A stretch of 64,000 nucleotides of DNA from Paludibacteraceae bacterium (lineage in GTDB: Bacteria; Bacteroidota; Bacteroidia; Bacteroidales; Paludibacteraceae), in assembly GCA_017558065.1 (NCBI GenBank), contig JAFYWK010000056.1:1-64000 (forward strand), read 5' to 3'. The notes below the pieces were generated by a model, which did not search any database, was not told the DNA's origin, and saw only the letters and a list, made by a program, of their open reading frames with translations. How positions within the stretch are numbered: the stretch's first letter is position 1; the number at the start of each line of letters is the position of its first letter. This document shows, piece by piece, positions 19,114 to 28,835 of the stretch. Position numbers and translations under genes: made by a program.

Positions 19114-19144
19114 TTGCGCGTGTGCGAATATTATTGTATCTTTG
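19114..19144 (+). promoter_or_regulatory. Promoter of the PUL (upstream of susC)
   Basis: TTG (19114-19116), a 20-bp spacer and TATCTTTG (19137-19144), 27 bp before the susC ATG. This is the clearest promoter of the whole + strand PUL. Confidence 0.75.
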
Positions 19145-19171
19145 CAACGTGTTTAATCAAAATCAACGACA

Positions 19172-22100
19172 ATGAAACGCTTAAATCTCACGTGCTTGCT
19201 TCTGCTTTTGCCAATTTTTCTTTTGGCGCAGACCACTATCTCTGGTGTAGTGATGGCAGAGGGCGAACCCGATCCTGTAATCGGTGCAAATGTTATGGTG
19301 AAAGGCACTTCTAATGGTACAATCACCGACTTTGATGGTAATTTCCTGCTTGACGCCAATGTAGGCGATGTGTTGGTAATCTCCTACATGGGTTATGTTA
19401 CCCAAGAAGTCAAGGCCACTGCTGCTCCAATGAACATCACCCTCAAGTCTGACAATGTGATGCTCGATGAAGTGGTCGCTGTAGGTTATGGTACCATGAA
19501 GCGCTCCGACCTTACTGGTGCTATCACATCAGTGAGTGCTGAAGACCTCAACAAAGCTCCTGTCGCAGGTCTTGACCAAGCTCTCCAAGGTCGTGCTGCA
19601 GGTGTGACAGTTACCACCAACTCGGGTCAACCTGGCGAAGGTGCTACCATTCGTATCCGCGGTATTGGTTCTGCCATCGGAGGTAACGACCCACTCTATG
19701 TGGTAGATGGTGTTATCACGGGCGATATCCGCTTCCTTGCTCCTGCTGACATTCAATCCATGGAGATCCTGAAGGATGCATCTGCAACAGCTATCTACGG
19801 TTCTCGTGGTGCTAATGGTGTGATCCTTGTCACTACCAAGTCAGGTGGAAAAGGCAAAGCCAACATCTCATTCGATGCGTATTGGGGTATCCAAAACCGT
19901 TGGAAGAAACTCGACCTCATGGATTCGCGCTCACAAGTCGATACAGAGCTCCGTATAGGCGCTATGCGTAATGGTGCCGAGGAGATTGCCTTCTATAACC
20001 AGCGCGGATTCTCCGAATGGTTAAGCATGTACAAGTTAGGCAAATCGCCTTTCTACCCTATGAATTTTGATTATTCCCATCAGGAAACCGATTGGCAAGA
20101 CGAGGTCTTCAATGCCAATGCTTTCATGCATAATTATACCCTTAGTATCGATGGTGGTAGCGATAAAGGTCATTATGCTTTCTCTACCTCTTATTTTGGT
20201 CAAGAAGGTACGATTATCGGCTCCAACTACAATCGTTTCACTCTCCGCCTCAATACCGATTACGAGGTACGCAAGTGGCTGACTATTGGTGAGCACCTCT
20301 CGTTTGTTACCACATCAGGTCGCAATGCGATGCACAACTCTTCTTCAGCGGGTGCTTCGGTTATCTCTGCCGCTATGGCCATGTCACAATGGGATCCTGT
20401 GTATTACCCAGAGGGTAGGGTCAATGCTGAAGGCAAGGATATGTCGGGCGACTACTCTGCGGGTTCCAACTTCAAGAATGTCACCAACCCTTACCAAATG
20501 GCATTCAATACCGAGCCTTCCAGCAAGAACGAACGCGTAGTAGGCGACTTCTATCTCGAAATCAAACCTATCGAAGGCCTCGTTATCCGTCCAAGTATTT
20601 CGTTGGACTACTCGCTCAATCGCAATCGCAATTTCACATATCCTAATACTTATACATCCTATAATTATTCTGAAAAGAATTTCCTTTCCTCTTCTATGGA
20701 TCGCCATTGCACCCTCCTCGAAGAGGTGACTGCCACCTATGCCAAGAAGATTGGCAAGCACAATTTCTCTATCATGGTGGGTCAGACATGGGAAGAGTAC
20801 AACTACTATAGCATCGGTGGTTCAGGTGCACAAATCCTCAATCCTGTGGAGAGCAACTGGTACCTAAATAATACAACCGAAGATCGCCTGCCAGCTTCCG
20901 ATGGAGTTGGTCGTAGCCGTCGTTTGTCTTTCTTTGGTCGCGCATTCTATTCCAAAGCAGACCGCTAAATGATTACATCTAACTTCCGTGCGGATGCCTC
21001 TTCTCGTTATACGAAGGAACCATGGGGCTGCTTCCCTTCTGTTGCATTGGCATGGCGTATGAGCGAGGAGGAGTGGTTGAAAAATGTAGAATGGATTGAC
21101 AACTTGAAACTGCGTTTAGGTTTTGGTCAAGCAGGTAATGACGGTATTCCTTCCGGATCATTCATTCCTACTATGGGCTCAAGTCTAGATGTATTCTATG
21201 GTTATCCTTTGGGTAACCCACAAGTGATGGTAGGCGGCGCAGCTGTGCTCACCCAAGTCAATACTTCAGGTAAATGGGAAACCAATGAGCAATGGGATGC
21301 TGGTATTGATTTTTCATTCTGGAATGGCAAATTGAGTGGTACAGTAGACTACTTCCTGCGTAATACTTTAGATGCGTTGCTGTACGTAAACGCACCTGCG
21401 CACGTGGGCAACCTCTATCCGCTCATCAAGAATGTGGGTAATATCCGCAATACGGGTGTCGAACTTTCATTGGATCACAAACACCATATAGGTGCTTTCC
21501 ACTACAATATCGGTGGTAACATCTCTTTCCTCCACAACGAACTCACGGCTGTCAATGGTGGCTCACCTCTTTGGGGCGACCGCACCAAGACCGACCTTGG
21601 CATGGCACTCAACTCTTTCTGGGGATATGAGTACGAGGGCATCTACCAAACCGACGAAGAGGCACTCACGCAACTTTACACCTACAAAGAAAGACCTGAA
21701 GAATTGGGTGTGCACGCAGGTGATGCACGCTACAAAGACCAAAATGGCGATGGAATCCTCGATGAATCCGACAAAAAGTGTATCGGAAATCCGTTCCCAA
21801 AACTGACCTATGGCTTCAACCTCGGCGCAGATTTCTATGGTGTGGATATCCAACTCTTCTTCCAAGGTGTCAGCGGCAATAAGATCTACAATGCTATGCG
21901 CGAACGCCTCGAAGGCGATGGTACCAGCCATGCGCTTGCTACCTATATGGCGGACGAAGTATGGGTTGGCTACACCGATGTCGTACGCGATGCGCTGTTG
22001 GCGAAAGGTGTCAACTGGATGGAACTCGAGAACCGCAATGGTACTATCCCTAACCCTCTTGGCTCTCCTACCAACACCGAGAACTCCACACGTTTCCTCG

Positions 22101-22327
22101 AAGATGGCAGCTATCTCCGCCTCAAGAACCTCCAAATCGGCTACACCTTGCCTAAGAACATCACCGAGAAATTCCACTGCTCTCGCCTGCGCTTCTACAT
22201 CACGGCAAGCAACCTCTTCACCATCACCAACTATTCTGGTTATGACCCAGAGGTGGGCTCAGGTGTGGACTACGGCAACTATCCACAAAGCCGCACATTC
22301 ACATTCGGTCTCAATGCTACATTCTAA
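19172..22327 (+). pseudogene. SusC-like TonB-dependent outer-membrane transporter, split by an in-frame TAA
   Basis: SusC proteins form the outer-membrane pore that imports oligosaccharides together with a SusD lid. The N-terminal part (19172-20968) has a signal peptide, a carboxypeptidase-regulatory-like domain (ISGVVMAEGEPDPVIGANV), the motif LDEVVAVGYGTMKRSDLTGA and the plug (LYVVDGVI, SATAIYGSRGANGVILVTT). The rest of the barrel (20969-22327) continues in the same frame and ends FTFGLNATF with terminal Phe. Between them, codon 599 (20966-20968) is TAA where family members have DRY followed by Met/Leu-Thr (here ADR-stop-MITSNFRADASSRY). A single base change from TAT or TAC explains it. The next codon is ATG, so reinitiation is conceivable, but two half-barrels are unlikely to work. 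Without the stop the protein would be 1,051 residues, a normal length. It may be a genuine mutation, a variable site, or a sequencing error. Confidence 0.9.
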
Positions 22328-22358
22328 ACAACTCTAACAACTCTAAACAATACACAAT
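22321..22358 (+). repeat. Decamer word array between susC and susD
   Basis: CTAAACAACT-type words, repeated three times, span the susC stop codon (22325-22327) and run to the susD ATG. Confidence 0.7.
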
Positions 22359-23957
22359 ATGAAACGCAATCTATTATGGCTCGCATGCTTGGTAATCGCT
22401 CTTACCGGCTGCCGCGACTATCTCACCGAGATAGAGCCAGGAACCACTTTGCTGAACGACTTCTTCACTTCTACCGCTGCGGCAGAGCAAAATGTCACGG
22501 GTTGCTATGTACCACTCATGTGGGAATACAACAATACTTACCTCTCTGAATGGTTTATCGGTGACATCGTTAGCGATGATGCGCTCAAGGGCGGTGGCAG
22601 CACCACCGATATGGCAGACGCCTATGATATGGAGAACTGGCGTACCACGTCCCGAAACACCCTATTGCTCGATTTCTATCGTGCACAATATATGGGTATT
22701 GCGCGTTGTAACTTGGCTATAAAGTATATTTCCCAAATGGAGATAAGTACAGATTCCATCTTCACCCCTACCATGAAGGATCGCCTTTTGGGTGAAGCGC
22801 ACTTCCTGCGTGCTTACTACTACTTCCGCCTCGTTCGCGTGTATGCAGGCGTACCTATTACTACCGATGTCATCGACGACTCCGAGCGTTGGGGTATCGA
22901 TCGCAGCAGCGTAGAGCAAGTCTATACCCTCATCCTTGATGACCTCACCAAGGCCAACAGCATGCTCCAACTCCGCAGCACGATGAAAGCCGAAGATCTT
23001 GGTCGCGCTACCAAGGGTGCGGCTCAAGCCATGCTCCTCAAGGTGAACCTATACATGGCTTCACCTTATTGGAACAAACAGCTCACCCAAGACCCTGCCA
23101 CCTATTACGCAGCAGCTAAGCAGTGGGGCGACTCTATCATCGCTTCAGGCGAATATACGCTCTGCTCTAACTACGAGGATAACTTCTCCCTCGCTGGCGA
23201 GAACGGTCAAGAGTCTGTCTTCGAAATCCAATACATGGAAGTGCCTTGGGGCGACTATGGCGAGGGCTTCGGCTTCACGGCTGGCTCTTATTCGCAGATC
23301 CTCATGCGCTCACGTTCTTCCCTTATCGGTGGCGGTTGGGGCTTCAATCACCCTACCCAAAACCTCTACGATGAGTTCGAACCTACCGATATCCGTCGCG
23401 ATGTGACTATCCTCAATCCTGCGGATTCGCTCATCGAGACACCTTCTGTGGAGATCTATCTCGGCTCACGCTACCTCAACAATAAGTACGGCATGTACCG
23501 CGACCCTGCTGACCAAGGTGGTGGTTTTGGCAAATGGTCACTCCACGCTACCCGTGGTCCACTCAACAACCGCCAGATCCGCTATGCCGATGTGCTCCTC
23601 ATGTACGCCGAAGCAGCGCTGGGCGCAGGCGATGAAGCCACCGCACGCTCGTATATTAATAAGGTACGCACACGCGTGGGACTCTCCGAAATCGCACTTG
23701 CAGACGATGCTGCTCTTCGCCACGAACGCCGCGTCGAGTTGGCTATGGAGGGTCACCGCTGGTTCGACCTCGTGCGCTGGGAAGGTGTGGACGGCAAGGG
23801 ACTCAAAGCACACATGGATGCCTACAAAGCTACCGAAACACCTGATGCACAATCCCACATGCAGGAGTTCGTAGCTGGCAAGCACGAGATATTCCCTATC
23901 CCACAAGAGGAAATCCAACTCAACCCAACACAAATGAAACAAAACAATGGTTATTGA
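22359..23957 (+). CDS. SusD/RagB-family nutrient-binding outer-membrane lipoprotein
   Basis: This is the surface lipoprotein that caps the SusC pore and binds the glycan. The 532-residue protein has a lipoprotein signal (ALTGCRDYL, Cys near residue 18). The N-terminal SusD domain includes AEQNVTGCYVPLMWEYNN, then LLGEAHFLRAYYYFRLVRVY. The C-terminal RagB/SusD block includes IRYADVLLMYAEAALGAGDE, HERRVELAMEGHRWFDLVRW and IFPIPQEEIQLNP. It follows susC by 31 bp, in the usual order. The enzymes encoded downstream suggest a beta-1,3-glucan ligand. Confidence 0.95.
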   Translation: MKRNLLWLACLVIALTGCRDYLTEIEPGTTLLNDFFTSTAAAEQNVTGCYVPLMWEYNNTYLSEWFIGDIVSDDALKGGGSTTDMADAYDMENWRTTSRNTLLLDFYRAQYMGIARCNLAIKYISQMEISTDSIFTPTMKDRLLGEAHFLRAYYYFRLVRVYAGVPITTDVIDDSERWGIDRSSVEQVYTLILDDLTKANSMLQLRSTMKAEDLGRATKGAAQAMLLKVNLYMASPYWNKQLTQDPATYYAAAKQWGDSIIASGEYTLCSNYEDNFSLAGENGQESVFEIQYMEVPWGDYGEGFGFTAGSYSQILMRSRSSLIGGGWGFNHPTQNLYDEFEPTDIRRDVTILNPADSLIETPSVEIYLGSRYLNNKYGMYRDPADQGGGFGKWSLHATRGPLNNRQIRYADVLLMYAEAALGAGDEATARSYINKVRTRVGLSEIALADDAALRHERRVELAMEGHRWFDLVRWEGVDGKGLKAHMDAYKATETPDAQSHMQEFVAGKHEIFPIPQEEIQLNPTQMKQNNGY

Positions 23958-24007
23958 TCAACCATTCTAATCAACATAATTTACTAACCACTTAATTTTT
24001 AAGTATT

Positions 24008-24937
24008 ATGAAAACAAACAAATTTTTCGCTACTGCTCTTGCAGTACTCGCATTGGTTGGTTTGACCGCATGCGAACAAAAGAATCAACCCACTGAGCCT
24101 TTGACGCTCACTGAGACTTCTGTTACCCTCAAAGTAGGTGAGACTCACCAACTCGTAGCTAATGTAGCTGTTGAGTCATGGACATCTTCTAACGAAGCTG
24201 TTGCTACTGTTGCTAATGGTCTTGTTACCGCTGTTTCTGCTGGTAATGCTATCATCTCTGCTACTGCTGCAGGTGTTACCAAAACTTGCGTTGTACTCGT
24301 AGAGGCTGCTGGTTCTACAGGTGGCAACACTACTGCTGCTAAAGTAAAAGGTACCAAGATTTGGCCTGTTATTCTTGACGCTGTTACAGCAGATGCTAAC
24401 TCAGCTAAGATTGCAGGTGACCTTCGAGTAGATGACACCAATAACTTCTTGTATGTATGGCCTGATGGTACATCTTATAATGCAGGCGAAGGTACAGGTC
24501 TTAACTTCCATGGCAACAACGAGGGTTATGTAGCACTCACAGTTGCCAACATCGGTTGGTCTAGTCTTGGTTTCTGCTTGGGTGATGCAAGTGCAGCTGC
24601 CGCTGAGCAACTCCGTCAAGCTATTGTGGCTAATCCTGACAAATACTTCTTGCACATTGCTATGAAGGCTACTACTCCAGGTAACCACCAATTCTACACC
24701 TTCAACGATGCTGTTACTTCTTTCGCTGTAGGTACTGCTACTATCGAAGCTGGTGCTGTAATTGGCGATTTCACTCGTGATGGTTCTTGGGCTGAGTTTG
24801 ATGTTCCTATGGCTAACTTTGCTGCTGCTATGGCTAACCTTACTTTCCCAACAGGTGGTAACATCTTCTGCGCACTCTCTGGTAACGCTACTGGTTCACA
24901 ATTGAACCTTGATGCTGTTTACTTCTACGAGAAATAA
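24008..24937 (+). CDS. Lipoprotein with Big_2 domain, candidate surface glycan-binding protein
   Basis: The 309-residue protein has a lipoprotein signal (LVGLTACEQK, Cys near residue 22). A bacterial Ig-like Big_2 domain spans about residues 35-98 (VTLKVGETHQLVANV, WTSSNEAVATVANGLVTAVS). A beta-rich C-terminal domain follows (about residues 115-309), ending QLNLDAVYFYEK, which resembles galactose-binding-like carbohydrate modules. The position right after susD is where SusE/SusF-type or SGBP lipoproteins are usually encoded. Direct recognition of a named binding family was not possible. The coding sequence has many GCT/ACT/GTT codons, suggesting high expression. Confidence 0.7.
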   Translation: MKTNKFFATALAVLALVGLTACEQKNQPTEPLTLTETSVTLKVGETHQLVANVAVESWTSSNEAVATVANGLVTAVSAGNAIISATAAGVTKTCVVLVEAAGSTGGNTTAAKVKGTKIWPVILDAVTADANSAKIAGDLRVDDTNNFLYVWPDGTSYNAGEGTGLNFHGNNEGYVALTVANIGWSSLGFCLGDASAAAAEQLRQAIVANPDKYFLHIAMKATTPGNHQFYTFNDAVTSFAVGTATIEAGAVIGDFTRDGSWAEFDVPMANFAAAMANLTFPTGGNIFCALSGNATGSQLNLDAVYFYEK

Positions 24938-24956
24938 ACATCCCCTAATTCTTCGC

Positions 24957-24964
24957 TATCTTTG
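24957..24964 (+). promoter_or_regulatory. Possible internal promoter (-7 only) before the GH16 lipoprotein gene
   Basis: TATCTTTG is a perfect -7 element, but no TTTG-like -33 is seen 19-20 bp upstream. If active, the transcript leader would begin with the 11-bp repeat array. Confidence 0.3.
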
Positions 24965-24975
24965 CGCTATCAAAT

Positions 24976-25030
24976 ACGTTAGATATACGTTAGATACACG
25001 ATAGATATACGTTAGATACACGTTAGATAA
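24976..25030 (+). repeat. Five tandem 11-bp repeats (ACGTTAGATAY)
   Basis: ACGTTAGATAT, ACGTTAGATAC, ACGATAGATAT, ACGTTAGATAC and ACGTTAGATAA follow each other without gaps (24976-24986, then every 11 bp to 25030). They lie between the candidate SGBP and the GH16 lipoprotein genes. Confidence 0.9.
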
Positions 25031-25085
25031 ACGGTATATTAGTATAGGCGTACCGTAGCAATAAGCGATGAATACCCCCCGCTTT

Positions 25086-25106
25086 GAGGAGGCTGATTAC
25101 CTCCTC
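25086..25106 (+). other. Hairpin upstream of the GH16 lipoprotein gene
   Basis: GAGGAGG (25086-25092) pairs with CCTCCTC (25100-25106). There is no T-run, so it may be an attenuating or mRNA-processing structure rather than a terminator. Confidence 0.45.
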
Positions 25107-25135
25107 TTAGCCCTAAAAACAAATAACAAACGAAT

Positions 25136-26413
25136 ATGAAAAAACTCTTGCATAGTATTTCCTGCCTTTGCGCAGTTCTGTTGATGACGGCATGCGAAAT
25201 GGTTCCTTCGGTCAGTTTCTCGCTGAATCCCAACTCATTGCAAATGAAGGTGGGCGACATCGCCAATATCGACGTAGTCGGTAGTGCAACCAACATCGAG
25301 TGGACTTCTTCCAACGAGTCTGTGGCTACCGTTTTCCACGGAGTAATCACCGCCAACGCCATTGGTTCTGCTACCATCACGGCTAAATCTGGCAATACTA
25401 CAGCCCAAGCACAAGTCTTTGTCACAGGCACCGATGGAGCCACGCTGCGCATCACGCCTGCACTCATCTCACTCAAGAAGGGCGAGACACACCAATTCCA
25501 ATACGGCAATGCCTACGGCTTACCTCTCACATGGACATCTTCCGACGAGTCTATTGTTTCTGTCACTGCCGATGGTCTGGTCACTGCACTCAAACCTGGT
25601 AACGCAACCATCACACTATCCACCAACTTAGAGTCTGTGACGGCTCTCGTGGCTGTTGCACACCAATGGGGCGAGTATTCGCTCGTGTGGTCCGACGAGT
25701 TCAATGCTAGCAAGCTCGATGAATCCGTATGGAACTACAATACGGGTGGCAACGGTTGGGGCAACAACGAGTTGCAATACTACACCACTCGCCCTGAAAA
25801 CATCCGTCTCGCCAATGGCTGCCTTGAGATCGAAGCACGCAAAGAGAAATACGAAAACCGCGAATACACCTCTGCTCGTATCTACTCCAAAGGCAAAAAA
25901 TCTTTCCTCTATGGCAAGATGGAAGCCCGCATCAAATTCTCTGGTGGTAAAGGTACATGGCCTGCATTTTGGATGATGGGCGAGACAGGCAACTGGCCTA
26001 AGTGCGGCGAAATCGACATCATGGAGCATGTGGGCTCTATGGATAACAGAGCTTCGTTTGCGCTCCATACCCAAGAGAAGAATGGTATGAATGGTCGCAA
26101 TTGGCACGGTACACATTTCTTCGATTATCCGCTATCCAATGACTTCCATGTCTATGGAGTAGAGTGGTGCCAAGAAGAGGAGAACGGCAAGGATTGCATC
26201 CGCTTCTTTGTGGACGGAGTGGAATATGCTACCGTATGGGAGAATAATATCGGCGACCACGATTCATGGCCATTCTACAAACCTCACTATTTCATCCTCA
26301 ACTTCGCTATCGGTGGCAACATGGGTGGCAAAGTGGATGATGCCATCTTTAACCAAAAACGTATCATGTACGTGGACTGGGTACGCGTGTACCAACGCCA
26401 AGAACAACCCTAA
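25136..26413 (+). CDS. GH16 beta-1,3-glucanase lipoprotein with two Big_2 domains
   Basis: This predicted surface endo-beta-1,3(4)-glucanase has a lipoprotein signal (LLMTACEMV, Cys near residue 20). Two Big_2 Ig-like domains follow (about residues 30-98 and 102-178; WTSSNESVATVFHGVI and WTSSDESIVSVTADGLV). The GH16 jelly roll spans about residues 183-425 (YSLVWSDEFNASKLDESVWN, GWGNNELQYYT, then WPKCGEIDIMEHVG). The catalytic ExDxxE motif is intact in GEIDIMEHV, and the domain ends MYVDWVRVYQR. The Ig-like spacers probably hold the enzyme away from the membrane. GH128 follows 20 bp later. Confidence 0.92.
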   Translation: MKKLLHSISCLCAVLLMTACEMVPSVSFSLNPNSLQMKVGDIANIDVVGSATNIEWTSSNESVATVFHGVITANAIGSATITAKSGNTTAQAQVFVTGTDGATLRITPALISLKKGETHQFQYGNAYGLPLTWTSSDESIVSVTADGLVTALKPGNATITLSTNLESVTALVAVAHQWGEYSLVWSDEFNASKLDESVWNYNTGGNGWGNNELQYYTTRPENIRLANGCLEIEARKEKYENREYTSARIYSKGKKSFLYGKMEARIKFSGGKGTWPAFWMMGETGNWPKCGEIDIMEHVGSMDNRASFALHTQEKNGMNGRNWHGTHFFDYPLSNDFHVYGVEWCQEEENGKDCIRFFVDGVEYATVWENNIGDHDSWPFYKPHYFILNFAIGGNMGGKVDDAIFNQKRIMYVDWVRVYQRQEQP

Positions 26414-26433
26414 GTAATTTTGATAATGTCACT

Positions 26434-27678
26434 ATGAAACAACTAAGTAGTATAATATTTGTTGTAATAAGTGCTCTCTTCCTAATCTCTTGCGAAGGCA
26501 ACACCCCTACGCTTGACCAGCCCTCTGCCATGCAGAAGAGTGCCAAGCGCGGTGTGTCATTCGACTTCAAGAAGATCGACGACCTGCCCATCCTGTCCCC
26601 TTCTGTTTCATGGTCTTACAACTGGGGCAACTCCCAAAACGCTACCGCAGCCCTTTGGTTCGACACCAACAACATGGATTTCTGCCCAATGTGCTGGAAT
26701 AACTCATACAGCGCAGACAAGATTCGCCAGTATGTGCAGGAGCACCCCAACACCAAATACCTACTGGGCTTCAACGAACCCAACCTCACCGACCAATGCA
26801 ACATGACCCCCGCGCAAGCGGCGGAGCATTGGCCACAAGTGGTAGCATTGGCGAAAGAGCTGAACCTCCAGCTCATCTCTCCTGCCATGAACTATGGCAC
26901 GCTCGCGGGTTATCACGACCCTATCAAATGGCTCGATGAGTTCTTTGCACTGCCTAATGTGTCGCTGGGCGATATCCATGCGATTGCTATCCACTGCTAT
27001 ATGGCATCGCCTTCTGCTGTCAAAGATTATATCAAGAAATTCGAGAAATACGGCAAACCCATCTGGATGACCGAGTTCTGTGCTTGGGACCCCGTACCAA
27101 GCAATGTCGAGAAGCAAATGGATTATATGTGCGCTGTCCTCAACCACATGGAGCAGAACCCTCATGTAGAACGCTACGCATGGTTCATGCCTCGCACCAG
27201 TGGCAAGGTGGACTCTGCCCCCTATATGCAACTGCTCACCCACGGCTCGCCTGTCGCCCTCACACCGCTCGGACAAATCTTCACCCAGTTCTCCTCTTTC
27301 GATAAGAACGCCTACCTCGCCCTCAACAAAGGCATAGGTGCACACCAATACATCGCCCTGAAAGATGAGAGTATCTCCCTGCGTGTCACGGACAACAACC
27401 AACTCTATATCCAATCCTTTATGCAAGGACAATGGATTGATTATCAAATCAATGTACAAAGCAAACAACCGCTGCAAATCCAATATGCCACCATCGTCAA
27501 TAGTCAGATCTGTATCTATATCGACGGCGTAGCCCAAGCGATAGTGGACGTACCCAAAACCGCTGATATACAATCGGTTACTACGCTCACAACCACCGTT
27601 ATCCCACCACTCGGCAACCACACCCTTCGCATTGAAGCACTAAAAGGAACCTTTAATTGCTACCAACTTTTACAATAA
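26434..27678 (+). CDS. GH128-like glycoside hydrolase lipoprotein (probable beta-1,3-glucanase)
   Basis: The 414-residue protein has a lipoprotein signal (ALFLISCEGN). A TIM-barrel 'glycosyl hydrolase catalytic core' spans about residues 40-275 (SWSYNWGNS, KYLLGFNEPNLTDQCNMTPA, LISPAMNYG, IHCYMA, PIWMTEFCAWD). The two likely catalytic glutamates are in GFNEPN and WMTEFC, as in GH128 (Asl1-like) beta-1,3-glucanases. The C-terminal 120 residues form a beta-rich domain with YIDGVAQAIVDVPKTA, possibly a carbohydrate-binding module. It sits between two GH16 genes. The family call rests on the motifs and context. Confidence 0.8.
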   Translation: MKQLSSIIFVVISALFLISCEGNTPTLDQPSAMQKSAKRGVSFDFKKIDDLPILSPSVSWSYNWGNSQNATAALWFDTNNMDFCPMCWNNSYSADKIRQYVQEHPNTKYLLGFNEPNLTDQCNMTPAQAAEHWPQVVALAKELNLQLISPAMNYGTLAGYHDPIKWLDEFFALPNVSLGDIHAIAIHCYMASPSAVKDYIKKFEKYGKPIWMTEFCAWDPVPSNVEKQMDYMCAVLNHMEQNPHVERYAWFMPRTSGKVDSAPYMQLLTHGSPVALTPLGQIFTQFSSFDKNAYLALNKGIGAHQYIALKDESISLRVTDNNQLYIQSFMQGQWIDYQINVQSKQPLQIQYATIVNSQICIYIDGVAQAIVDVPKTADIQSVTTLTTTVIPPLGNHTLRIEALKGTFNCYQLLQ

Positions 27679-27735
27679 ACCACTCTAAACAACTCTACAC
27701 TATGCTACACCACGCTAAACAACTCTACACCATGC
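27676..27735 (+). repeat. Decamer word array spanning the GH128 stop and GH16 start
   Basis: CTCTAAACAA/CTCTACACTA/TGCTACACCA/CGCTAAACAA/CTCTACACCA words repeat with a period of exactly 10. They include the GH128 stop (27676-27678) and the start codon and first ten codons of the next gene. Confidence 0.85.
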
Positions 27736-28736
27736 TTCTGCTAATGCTTGCCCTGCCTTTGGCTGCGCAGGACTACACCCTCGTTTGGAACGAAGATTTC
27801 ACCGACGCAACCCTCGACCGCAATGTATGGAATATCGAGGTCAATGGCGACGGCGGTGGCAACAATGAGCTGCAATACTATTGCGAGAAAGGTGTCACCC
27901 TCGACATCGAACCCACCACGGGCAAACGCTGCCTTGTCCTCACTGCCACCAAAGAGGATTACAAAGGCAAGAAATGCACCTCTGGTCGTGTCAATACCAA
28001 GAATAATCTCTACTACACCTTCGGCAAGATCGAAGCGCGTATCAAGTTCCCCAACACGGCCAATGGTCTTTGGCCTGCGTTCTGGCAGATGGGCAACGAC
28101 TTCGATAAAGTAGGTTGGCCACGCTGCGGCGAGACCGACATCATCGAGTTGGGCAATGCCAATGGTATCAAACATGGTACCCAAGACCGATTCTTCAATG
28201 GTGCTCTACACCTCGGCTCGGCATGGAACACTGTTTGGTGCGATGCACAAGACATCACCTATCCTTATTCGGTAGAGGATACTTTCCATATCGTCACCAT
28301 GATCTGGACACCTACCTCTATCGACATGTATATGGATCGCGATGCCAACCCAGGTGTGAAACCTTATTTCAGTGCAAAGCTCGAGCACAACGATGACCCT
28401 TACTACAACCGCAGTCTCGTCTTCGCCAAACCCAACTTCATCATTGCTAACCTCGCTGTGGGTGGCAACTTCCCTCAAATCTGGGACATCAAGCAAATCT
28501 CTGCCCTCGCCAATGGACCACGCTCTGTCTATATCGACTGGATTCGCATCTACCAACAAGGCACCGACAAGGAGACCTTCATCTCTCCTTCACCCTCCGA
28601 TGCCATCGAACCCGAACGTGGTACAGCAGTGGATAATATCACCCTCACCCAACCAGCACAAAAAGTCATCCTCAACGGCAAGTTATATATCCGCAAAAAC
28701 GGACAACTATACAACATCGTAGGACAACCACTCTAA
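27702..28736 (+). CDS. Secreted GH16 beta-glucanase with C-terminal tail
   Basis: The predicted laminarinase-type GH16 domain spans about residues 25-290 (YTLVWNEDFTDATLDRNVWN, GGGNNELQYYCEKG, RCGETDIIELGNANG). The catalytic ExDxxE is present in GETDIIELG. The domain ends VYIDWIRIYQQ. A linker leads to a C-terminal tail (KVILNGKLYIRKNGQLYNI..) of the type found in six PUL proteins, a candidate T9SS sorting signal. The start is ATG 27702 or 27732; the first ten codons come from the word-repeat array and are nearly identical to those of the next GH16 gene. The signal peptide core is MLLLMLALPLAAQ. It is secreted, not a lipoprotein. Confidence 0.9.
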   Translation: MLHHAKQLYTMLLLMLALPLAAQDYTLVWNEDFTDATLDRNVWNIEVNGDGGGNNELQYYCEKGVTLDIEPTTGKRCLVLTATKEDYKGKKCTSGRVNTKNNLYYTFGKIEARIKFPNTANGLWPAFWQMGNDFDKVGWPRCGETDIIELGNANGIKHGTQDRFFNGALHLGSAWNTVWCDAQDITYPYSVEDTFHIVTMIWTPTSIDMYMDRDANPGVKPYFSAKLEHNDDPYYNRSLVFAKPNFIIANLAVGGNFPQIWDIKQISALANGPRSVYIDWIRIYQQGTDKETFISPSPSDAIEPERGTAVDNITLTQPAQKVILNGKLYIRKNGQLYNIVGQPL

Positions 28737-28835
28737 ACAACTCTACACAACTCTAAACAACTCTACACAACTCTAAACAATTCTACACAACTCTACACCA
28801 TGCTACACCACGCTAAACAACTCTACACCATGCTA
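28727..28835 (+). repeat. Long decamer word array between two GH16 genes
   Basis: About eleven consecutive 10-bp units (CTCTAAACAA, CTCTACACAA, CTCTACACCA and variants) contain the first gene's stop codon (28734-28736) and run in frame through the start and first residues of the second gene. Confidence 0.9.

Noticed and set aside
20966-20971. Stop-codon recoding or programmed readthrough in susC
   Set aside because: TAA ends many normal genes here, no recoding signal is visible, and a single substitution from a Tyr codon explains the site more simply.
24976-25030. CRISPR-like array
   Set aside because: Units are 11 bp and gapless, with no spacers, and no cas genes are in the window. The decamer arrays fail for the same reason.
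26761-27621. 286-residue open frame opposite the GH128-like gene
   Set aside because: Antisense shadow of a well-supported gene; no signal peptide or family motif.
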